Source: GWF2-50-93 sp041666985
GTDB lineage: Bacteria > Verrucomicrobiota > Lentisphaeria > Victivallales > GWF2-50-93
Reading direction: 5' to 3'
NCBI GenBank assembly: GCA_041666985.1
Contig: JBAYFV010000088.1
Coordinates: 1 to 11,842 of the forward strand
Length of the DNA: 11,842 nt
Part shown: piece by piece, positions 6,599 to 11,842 of the stretch
Layout: each line of letters opens with the position of its first letter
How positions within the stretch are numbered: the first letter of the stretch is position 1
Program-made: the position numbers and the translations under genes
Notes under the pieces: model-generated
Databases searched by the model: none
Seen by the model: only the letters and a program-made list of their open reading frames with translations
What the model was told of the DNA's origin: nothing

Positions 6599-7681
6599 AT
6601 GAACAAAAGACAGGAAATGCTTGATGCTGTCAACCGGAAACATCCGGCCCGTATTCCTTTCACATTTGAGGCGACCAGAGAGTGCCAGGCCCGTTTGCGG
6701 CTACATCTTGGTTTGCAGGACAACATAGACTTGGGCGATTACTTCGGCTGTCACAAGTTCGCTTCGATTTGGGGAGGCATCGGCGCCGGATTCAAACACC
6801 CGGAACGCACCGCGAAGATGCCGGCTTCTACGGACAAGGTGCGCTATAACATCTGGGGGGGCCGTCAGGAGTACATGCAGGTCGGCAACGCATGGTATTG
6901 GGAAATCACGGACTATCCTCTTGCGAGATGCGAAACAATTGGAGACGTTGAAAAGTACGACTGGCCACGCCCGGATGAGGTCGTCTGGCCGGAAATCCCC
7001 GCAGATTTCAATTTTGAAGCCTGGAAGCGGGACAAACTGGTTCTCGACATGAGTTTCTTCGGGCCGTTCGGCATCCCGTGGATGATGCGCGGCATGGAAC
7101 AGCTGATGATTGACCTGTATGAAAATCCAGGCGTCGTGGATGCGATTGTCGCAAAAGTGGAGGAATATTCCCTGCCATGCCTTGGACGGATGCTTGAAAA
7201 ATACAAGGGCATGTTTGACTTGGTGGGCTCAGGTGACGACTATGGAACGCAGATGAGCCTCTTCATCTCTCCGGAACTGATAAGAAAATATTTCATGCCG
7301 AGTTTGAAGCGGCATTATGATTTGGCGGCATCCTATGGCGTGAAGGGCTACCATCACAGCTGCGGCTCCATTTATCACATCATCCCGGACATGATCGAGG
7401 CGGGAGTCAATGTGCTGAACCCGATCCAGACCACTGCGGCCGACATGGAACCGGCGCGCTTGAAAAAGGAGTTCGGCAAAGCTCTCTGCTTCCATGGCGG
7501 GGTTGACACCCAGCACACCATGACGGAAGGCTCGCCTGCCGATGTGAAAAACGAAGTCAGGAGACTGATTGACCAGCTTGGCCCAGACGGCTATATCGTT
7601 GCGCCCGGCCATGTCTTGCAGGCAGATGTCCCACCTGAAAACATTGTTGCGCTTTATGAGATGAATCATTTGACCGTGTAG
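6599..7681 (+). CDS. URO-D/MtaA-superfamily protein (uroporphyrinogen decarboxylase-like)
   Basis: This 360-residue protein belongs to the URO-D superfamily, which includes haem-pathway decarboxylases and zinc-dependent cobalamin or folate methyltransferases such as MtaA and CmuA. Visible motifs are GSGDDYGTQMSLFISPEL (210-227), HHSCGSIYHIIPDMIEAG (252-269), NPIQTTAADM (274-283) and FHGGVDTQ (299-306). The H-x-C pair (His253, Cys255) matches the zinc site of methyltransferase-type members rather than true HemE. His338 in APGHVLQ may be a third ligand. It starts NKRQEMLDAVNRKHPARIPF, typical of the non-haem branch. The start has AAGGAGG six bases upstream. Linkage to GH2 and a sugar regulator suggests a role with a methylated or otherwise modified sugar. 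No corrinoid protein is nearby, and the reaction is unknown. Confidence 0.85.
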   Translation: MNKRQEMLDAVNRKHPARIPFTFEATRECQARLRLHLGLQDNIDLGDYFGCHKFASIWGGIGAGFKHPERTAKMPASTDKVRYNIWGGRQEYMQVGNAWYWEITDYPLARCETIGDVEKYDWPRPDEVVWPEIPADFNFEAWKRDKLVLDMSFFGPFGIPWMMRGMEQLMIDLYENPGVVDAIVAKVEEYSLPCLGRMLEKYKGMFDLVGSGDDYGTQMSLFISPELIRKYFMPSLKRHYDLAASYGVKGYHHSCGSIYHIIPDMIEAGVNVLNPIQTTAADMEPARLKKEFGKALCFHGGVDTQHTMTEGSPADVKNEVRRLIDQLGPDGYIVAPGHVLQADVPPENIVALYEMNHLTV

Positions 7682-7698
7682 GAAATTGTATTTTTTAA

Positions 7699-7759
7699 GG
7701 AACGCCGGCACCATTTGCCGACATCAAGTAAATAAATGTCAGCAAGTTGCAGGCGTTCC
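7699..7759. repeat. Nested inverted repeats in the convergent intergenic region
   Basis: GGAACGCC (7699-7706) pairs perfectly with GGCGTTCC (7752-7759). Inside are GGCA/TGCC (7707-7710 with 7716-7719), GACAT/ATGTC (7720-7724 with 7736-7740) and a three-pair GCA/TGC (7742-7750). The whole folds as a closed multi-branch shape. It lies after the URO-D stop and is read by plus-strand transcripts. No T-run follows on either strand, and it lacks tRNA features. Confidence 0.5.
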
Positions 7760-7767
7760 GAAAACTT

Positions 7768-7780
7768 CCGGATAATCCGG
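7768..7780. terminator. Weak hairpin between convergent genes, possible terminator
   Basis: CCGGA (7768-7772) pairs with TCCGG (7776-7780) around TAA. Genes converge here, so a bidirectional terminator is expected. The flanks (TTGTATTCG on plus, AAGTTTTCGG on minus) are only partly T-rich, so the call is tentative. Confidence 0.3.
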
Positions 7781-7794
7781 TTGTATTCGAAAAA

Positions 7795-8505
7795 CTATAA
7801 GTGCTGCCCGCCGTCCACGAATATGATCTGGCCTGTTATGGAATCGCTTTCGGCAAGAAAGATGCAGGTCTTCGCGATTTCCCCGGGCGTAGGCGCCTTT
7901 TTCATGGGTGTCATGGAAATCTGTATTTTCATTTTCGAGTTTTCCATTCCGCGCGGCGGCAGCACCGCACCCGGCGCAATCCCGTTAACCCTGATTCGCG
8001 GAGCCCACTGGAGAGCAGATGCGCATGTCGCTTCGGCAAGGGCTTTTTTAGAAAGCGTGTATGATCCGTCATTCGGAGAGGTTTTTGCAATTCTCTGATC
8101 CACAAGGTTTATGATGCATCCTTCCTTTATTTCCTGTTCCATGAACTTACGCATCAGAATCAGGGGCGCCCGGAAATTTATGTCCATCTGTTTTTTCGCA
8201 TCAAGCAGCTTTTCAGTGGATAAGGGGCAGGGAAAATATATTGAGGCGTTGTTTACAAGTATGTCAATCTTGCCCATGGATGGAATGAGTTTTCTGACAG
8301 CGGCGAGATCCGACAATTCGCATTTGACAATCCGGTGACCGGCTTTTTCCCCGCCGAGCATTTTGAGAAGCGCTGCGGCTTCCTTTCCGGATTTATTGTA
8401 ATGGATTATGACTTTTGCGCCAGCCCCGGCAAAGCCGGTGCAGATTGCCCTGCCGATCCTTACGGCGCCTCCCGTTATAAGCACTGTTTTGTTTTTGATG
8501 AGCAT
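7795..8505 (-). CDS. Short-chain dehydrogenase/reductase, pteridine reductase (PTR1/FolM)-like
   Basis: This NAD(P)H-dependent Rossmann-fold reductase is 236 residues long from ATG 8505. The nucleotide motif is TGGAVRIG (11-18), and HYNKSGKEAAAL after the second strand recalls the NADPH-binding HYxRS segment of pteridine reductases. NNASIYFPCPL (85-95) resembles their NNAS..FYPTPL. The usual catalytic Ser is replaced by Asp136 (NLVDQR), followed by Tyr149 and Lys153. This Asp-x12-Tyr-x3-Lys spacing is the one known from PTR1. A role in reducing dihydropterins or dihydrofolate is therefore likely, but the substrate is inferred. Neither ATG 8505 nor the longer ATG 8535 (246 residues) has a ribosome binding site; 8505 fits the family N-terminus. 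It lies downstream of uvrA on the same strand and converges on the URO-D gene. Confidence 0.82.
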   Translation of the reverse strand: MLIKNKTVLITGGAVRIGRAICTGFAGAGAKVIIHYNKSGKEAAALLKMLGGEKAGHRIVKCELSDLAAVRKLIPSMGKIDILVNNASIYFPCPLSTEKLLDAKKQMDINFRAPLILMRKFMEQEIKEGCIINLVDQRIAKTSPNDGSYTLSKKALAEATCASALQWAPRIRVNGIAPGAVLPPRGMENSKMKIQISMTPMKKAPTPGEIAKTCIFLAESDSITGQIIFVDGGQHL

Positions 8506-8555
8506 AATTTCTGAATTTAAGGCATCCGCATCCATAAGGCAAATTGTTTTTCAGC

Positions 8556-8568
8556 ACTCGTAACGAGT
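8556..8568. promoter_or_regulatory. Small palindrome between uvrA and the SDR gene
   Basis: ACTCGT-A-ACGAGT is a perfect 13-base dyad centred on one base, 13 bases after the uvrA stop. On the minus strand it is followed by GCTGAAAAAC, so it is not a good intrinsic terminator for uvrA. It could be a weak attenuator or an operator for the SDR gene, which lacks a visible ribosome binding site. Confidence 0.3.
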
Positions 8569-8581
8569 TTTGTCACTTTCT

Positions 8582-11437
8582 TCAAACCTTCAAGATTTCC
8601 GACAGGAACTGGCCGGTGTAGGATTCGGGGTTTTCCGCGACCTGTTCCGGAGTTCCTTCGGCGACTAGCCGACCGCCTTTGTCGCCGCCGTCGGGGCCGA
8701 GATCAATTATGTGGTCTGCGGTTTTTATGAGTTCGAGATTGTGTTCTACAACCAGGACTGTGTTGCCGTGATCGCGAAGGCGCATCAGGACTTCGAGAAG
8801 CTTGTCGACATCCGCGATGTGAAGGCCGGTTGTCGGTTCATCAAGAATATAGAGCGTGTGTCCGCGCGGAATCCTTGCGAGTTCCGCAGAGAGTTTTACG
8901 CGCTGGGCTTCGCCGCCTGAAAGGGTTGTGGCGGGCTGTCCGAGATGGATGTATCCGAGTCCGACTTCCTCGAGTGTCTTGAGTTTGCGGTGGAGTTTCG
9001 GTATTGCCGAGAAGAAATCGCTTGCGTCCGCGACGGTCATCTCAAGAACATCGGCAATGCTTCTGCCTTTGAATAGGACACTGAGCGTCTCGCGGTTGAA
9101 ACGTCTGCCCTTGCAGGCGGAACATGTCACATAAACCTCGGGGAGGAACTGCATTTCGATTTTCTTTACGCCGTCGCCTTTGCATTCCTCGCAGCGTCCG
9201 CCTTTTACGTTGAAACTGAACCTGCCCGACTTGTAGCCGCGCATTTTCGATTCTGGAAGCCTGGAGTAGAGATCGCGGATGATGCCGAATGCGTCAGTGT
9301 ATGTCGCGGGATTTGAACGCGGAGTCCGTCCGATCGGGCTCTGGTCTATGACAATCGCCTTGCCGATGTTTTCGAGGCCGGTGATGCGTCTGTGTTTGCC
9401 CGGCATGTCTGTCCCGATGTCGAAATGGCGGTCAAGTGCGACGCGGAGCGTGTCGTCTATGAGACTGCTTTTCCCCGAACCTGAAACGCCGGTGACACAG
9501 CAGAAAGTCCCGAGCGGGATCTTCACGTTTATCTTTTTCAGATTGTTGTGTTCGGCTCCTTCTATTGACAGGAATGTCCCGTTGCCTTTGACCCGTTTCC
9601 CGGGAAGCGGGATGGATTTTTCGCCGGACAGATATTTCCCGGTGATGGAAGTCTTGGTCTTTTCAACTTCCGCCGGAGTTCCCGCAGCGACGACTTCGCC
9701 GCCGTGCCTGCCTGCGCCTGGACCGAGGTCAATCACATAATCGGCCCTGCGGACGGTGTCGAGGTCGTGTTCGACGACGATGACGGTGTTTCCTGTGTCG
9801 CGCAACTTTTCGAGGGTGTTCAGGAGTTTGACATTGTCCTTCTGGTGGAGTCCGATGCTGGGTTCGTCGAGGATATAGAGGACGCCGGTAAGGCCGCTGC
9901 CGATCTGTGTTGCGAGGCGGATGCGCTGGGCTTCACCGCCGGAAAGTGTTCCGCTTTCGCGGTTGAGAGTCAGATATGAAAGTCCCACGTCTTTCAGGAA
10001 GGAGAGACGGCTGCGGATTTCGCGAACCACCTCGTGGGCGATGGTTTTTTCCTCGTCAGTGAGTTTCAGTTTTTCAAAAAACAAGTCGGCTTCTGAAACT
10101 GTGAGCTCGTTGTATTTGTGAATTCCGAGGTTCCCGACCTTGACGGCGAGGCTTTCGGGGCGCAGGCGGTGTCCGTCGCACGTCGTGCATTTCATCCGGC
10201 GCATGTAGTTTTTCAGGCGTTCGCGGACGGCTTCGCTTTCGGTCTCGACATAGCGGCGCTGGAGGTTTTTCAGTACGCCCTCGAACGGTTTGTCGAGCTT
10301 GTGCGTCTTGCCGGAGCGCCAGTAGTCGAAACTGATTGTCTCGTCTCCGCTGCCGTTGATGAGCACATCCTGAATCTTCTCCGGTATGTCCTTGAACGGG
10401 ACGCTTGTCATGTCGGGGAATTTATAGTGTTCCGCAATGCATCGCAGAAGGTGATTATAGTAGATGAGAAGGCGGCGCGGCCCTCTGCGCCAGGCGGGAA
10501 TCGCGCCTTTCTTTATCGGCTTTTCAGGATCGGGGACAACGAGTGCCGGGTCAAATATGAGCATTGTGCCGAGGCCGTTGCAGACTGGGCATGCTCCATA
10601 CGGGCTGTTGAAGGAAAAGTTGCGGGGGGCAAGCTGTCCGAAGCTGATTCCGCATTTGACGCAGGCGAGCTGTTCGCTGATCTGCTCTTCAATCCATTTG
10701 CCTTTTTTGACGTCGGGATTTTCCAGAAGAAGGATGATAATGCCTTCGCCGCATCTGAGAGCGAGTTCGACAGAGTCATTGAGCCGTGACGATTCGGTTT
10801 TTCCTGTTACAAGGCGGTCAACAACCGCTTCTATGCTGTGGCGGATGTTCTTTTCGAGTTTCGGGAGCTTCCCGTCGAGCTCGTAGATTTCACCGTCAAT
10901 CCTCGCCCTTACGAATCCGTCGCGTTTCAGTTTGTCTATTATGTCCTTCTGTTCGCCTTTCCGTCCGCTGACATACGGTGCTAGAATCATCATTTTCCTT
11001 CCGTGCGGAAGCATCAGGAGCTTTTCACATATCGCCTCGGCGCTCTGGCCTTTTATCGCAACACCGCATTTCGGGCAGTGCGGTTTGCCGACATGGGCAT
11101 AGAGCAGACGGAGATAATCGTAGATTTCGGTGGTGGTGGCGACCGTGGAACGCGGGTTGCTTCCGGCTGTACGCTGTTCGATTGCGATGGCCGGGGAAAG
11201 GCCCTCAATGTGTTCGACATCGGGTTTCTGCATCTGGTCGAGGAACTGCCTTGCATAGGAGGAAAGGCTTTCAACATAGCGGCGCTGTCCTTCCGCGTAA
11301 AGAGTGTCGAACGCAAGTGATGATTTGCCGGAACCGCTGAGTCCCGTGATGACAACAAGTTTGTGTCTGGGGATGGTTACGTTTATCCCCTTGAGATTGT
11401 GCTGTCTCGCACCTCTGATTATGATATCTTTGAACAT
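8582..11437 (-). CDS. uvrA: Excinuclease ABC subunit A
   Basis: This 951-residue protein is full-length UvrA, the dimeric ATPase that finds bulky DNA damage and loads UvrB in nucleotide excision repair. It has two ABC modules. Walker A sequences are GLSGSGKSS (32-40) and GVSGSGKSS (650-658). Signatures are LSGGEAQRIRLA (498-509) and LSGGEAQRVKLS (839-850). Walker B/D-loops are LDEPSIGLH (523-531) and LDEPTTGLH (865-873). Zinc-type Cys pairs are at 121/124, 259/262 with 283/286, 417/420, and 749/752 with 772/775. All key residues are intact. Length and start (MFKDIIIRGARQHNLKGINV) are normal for the family. The ribosome binding site AGGA is embedded in a perfect inverted repeat just upstream. 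No good promoter is visible. Confidence 0.98.
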   Translation of the reverse strand: MFKDIIIRGARQHNLKGINVTIPRHKLVVITGLSGSGKSSLAFDTLYAEGQRRYVESLSSYARQFLDQMQKPDVEHIEGLSPAIAIEQRTAGSNPRSTVATTTEIYDYLRLLYAHVGKPHCPKCGVAIKGQSAEAICEKLLMLPHGRKMMILAPYVSGRKGEQKDIIDKLKRDGFVRARIDGEIYELDGKLPKLEKNIRHSIEAVVDRLVTGKTESSRLNDSVELALRCGEGIIILLLENPDVKKGKWIEEQISEQLACVKCGISFGQLAPRNFSFNSPYGACPVCNGLGTMLIFDPALVVPDPEKPIKKGAIPAWRRGPRRLLIYYNHLLRCIAEHYKFPDMTSVPFKDIPEKIQDVLINGSGDETISFDYWRSGKTHKLDKPFEGVLKNLQRRYVETESEAVRERLKNYMRRMKCTTCDGHRLRPESLAVKVGNLGIHKYNELTVSEADLFFEKLKLTDEEKTIAHEVVREIRSRLSFLKDVGLSYLTLNRESGTLSGGEAQRIRLATQIGSGLTGVLYILDEPSIGLHQKDNVKLLNTLEKLRDTGNTVIVVEHDLDTVRRADYVIDLGPGAGRHGGEVVAAGTPAEVEKTKTSITGKYLSGEKSIPLPGKRVKGNGTFLSIEGAEHNNLKKINVKIPLGTFCCVTGVSGSGKSSLIDDTLRVALDRHFDIGTDMPGKHRRITGLENIGKAIVIDQSPIGRTPRSNPATYTDAFGIIRDLYSRLPESKMRGYKSGRFSFNVKGGRCEECKGDGVKKIEMQFLPEVYVTCSACKGRRFNRETLSVLFKGRSIADVLEMTVADASDFFSAIPKLHRKLKTLEEVGLGYIHLGQPATTLSGGEAQRVKLSAELARIPRGHTLYILDEPTTGLHIADVDKLLEVLMRLRDHGNTVLVVEHNLELIKTADHIIDLGPDGGDKGGRLVAEGTPEQVAENPESYTGQFLSEILKV

Positions 11438-11438
11438 G

Positions 11439-11467
11439 TTTTTATCCTAATTTGATTAGGATAAAAA
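11439..11467 (-). promoter_or_regulatory. Perfect 13-bp inverted repeat enclosing the uvrA ribosome binding site
   Basis: On the minus strand TTTTTATCCTAAT and ATTAGGATAAAAA pair without mismatch around a CAA loop. The 3' arm ends two bases before the ATG and contains the only ribosome-binding-like sequence (AGGA). In RNA the hairpin would hide that site. In DNA, TTATCCTAAT..ATTAGGATAA is a large dyad that could bind a repressor. A TATATA tract (11468-11473) just upstream might be a -10 box, which would place the transcription start inside the dyad, but no matching -35 box is visible. Confidence 0.7.
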
Positions 11468-11527
11468 TATATATAAGGAATGCGGAAAAACTACCGGTAT
11501 AGTGAAAATGGGATGGATAAGTTGAGA

Positions 11528-11541
11528 GTTTCAAGTTTCAA
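11528..11541. repeat. Tandem GTTTCAA pair
   Basis: GTTTCAA is repeated twice in a row and followed by GT, as if a third unit had begun. On the minus strand it reads TTGAAACTTGAAAC. It is 24 bases from copy B of the short intergenic repeat. TTGAAA resembles a -35 box, but no -10 box stands at the right distance. Confidence 0.4.
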
Positions 11542-11564
11542 GTAAAAATTCCCGAACGTCCTCA

Positions 11565-11586
11565 CTTAGTGTCTTTGTGGCTATTC
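11565..11586 (-). repeat. Short intergenic repeat, copy B
   Basis: On the minus strand this begins GAATAGCCACAAAGACACTA and matches 16 of 22 positions of copy A (29-50). It starts six bases after the stop codon of the minus-strand deacetylase gene. See copy A for the comparison. Confidence 0.45.
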
Positions 11587-11592
11587 CTTGGC

Positions 11593-11842
11593 TCAAGGCA
11601 ACATCTTCCTGAAACTTCTGAGCAGCGGGTTTGAATAAATCGTGAGCTGTTTCTTGAAATCTGCGAATTTCGCAGGAGTCGCAATGCGCGGGATTTTATC
11701 GGCGGAGGTTTTTTCCGTAACCGCATCTTTCTCCATGGTGAACAGCATTCTGAAGCCGCATTCCTTTGCGATTTTCACGCTTGAATCGGAATAATGCCCC
11801 CATGGCCAGAAAAGACAGTCCGGAGTCTGTCCGAGATTTTCA
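11593..11842 (-). CDS. Polysaccharide deacetylase (NodB-like), C-terminal part, cut by window edge
   Basis: Only the last 82 codons are visible. The frame is open from the window edge to TGA at 11595-11593. The sequence includes FWPWGHYSDSSVKIAKECGFRMLFT, which fits the late NodB-domain motif (F-Y-P-x-G-x-Y, then an A..x.G[FY] helix and a strand) of polysaccharide deacetylases. The catalytic Asp and His-x3-His motifs would be beyond the edge. These enzymes remove N- or O-acetyl groups from cell-wall or capsular glycans. The true start lies outside the window; a GTG at 11778 is an internal codon of this frame. The residues after the motif (about 40 to the end) look like a short C-terminal extension ending NPLLRSFRKMLP. 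Confidence 0.7.
   Translation of the reverse strand, partial: ENLGQTPDCLFWPWGHYSDSSVKIAKECGFRMLFTMEKDAVTEKTSADKIPRIATPAKFADFKKQLTIYSNPLLRSFRKMLP

Larger units (their letters stand above)
11468..11592. other. Intergenic gap upstream of uvrA
   Basis: No gene is supported here. The stretch holds a TATATA tract next to the uvrA dyad, the tandem GTTTCAA pair (11528-11541) and copy B of the short intergenic repeat (11565-11586). A small hairpin CCTTG/CAAGG (11586-11598) overlaps the stop of the deacetylase gene and has no T-run. Confidence 0.5.

Noticed and set aside
7699..7759. tRNA or tRNA-like gene
   Set aside because: The fold is cloverleaf-like, but it is 61 bases with an 8-bp outer stem, no TTCGA-type loop, no proper anticodon arm and no CCA.
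10118..10789. 223-codon open frame on the plus strand, and several other plus-strand frames within 8600-11400
   Set aside because: They are antisense to an intact uvrA, show no recognisable domain, and are explained by uvrA codon bias.
1..11842. CRISPR array, insertion sequence, phage or defence genes
   Set aside because: No regularly spaced repeats, transposase, integrase, nuclease-helicase pair or similar signature is visible on either strand.

Overview
The window looks like chromosomal DNA of a Lentisphaerae/Victivallales-type bacterium or a close relative in the PVC group. This is an inference from gene content: an H-X9-DG-type pseudopilin with the FTLIELLVVIAI helix, chimeric GntR/LacI sugar regulators, a glycoside hydrolase of family 2, and a non-haem URO-D-family protein beside it. 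No rRNA or other phylogenetic marker is present to confirm it.

Layout. (1) Positions 81-2817, minus strand: a compact operon read right to left. It encodes a GntR/LacI regulator, a pseudopilin-like protein whose ribosome binding site overlaps the regulator's stop codon, and a secreted protein with a CBM4/9-like jelly roll. A fully consensus sigma70-type promoter (TTGACA, 17 bp, TATAAT) lies upstream, and a 10-bp palindrome sits just downstream of it. (2) Positions 2818-3093: a divergent control region with two promoters facing apart, palindromes near each, and a GC-rich hairpin between them. (3) Positions 3094-7681, plus strand: a second GntR/LacI regulator, a cytoplasmic GH2 enzyme with both catalytic glutamates, and a URO-D/MtaA-like protein with an HSCG zinc-type motif. 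(4) Positions 7682-7794: a convergent intergenic region with nested inverted repeats. (5) Positions 7795-11437, minus strand: a pteridine-reductase-like short-chain dehydrogenase downstream of uvrA. The uvrA ribosome binding site is inside a perfect 13-bp inverted repeat. (6) Positions 11593-11842, minus strand: the C-terminal part of a polysaccharide deacetylase, cut by the window edge.

How the genes may work together. The two divergent operons look like a small glycan-utilisation locus. One arm would display or capture carbohydrate at the cell surface (pseudopilin, CBM-like protein). The other would process imported saccharide (GH2), and the URO-D protein may handle a methyl group from a methylated sugar. 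Each arm is headed by its own sugar-sensing repressor-type protein. No transporter is present, so uptake must be encoded elsewhere. The uvrA/SDR part is housekeeping.

I did not find a clearly new multi-gene system. The best leads are the divergent control region, the hairpin that would hide the uvrA ribosome binding site, the nested inverted repeats at 7699-7780, and two diverged copies of a short intergenic repeat just downstream of two minus-strand genes.
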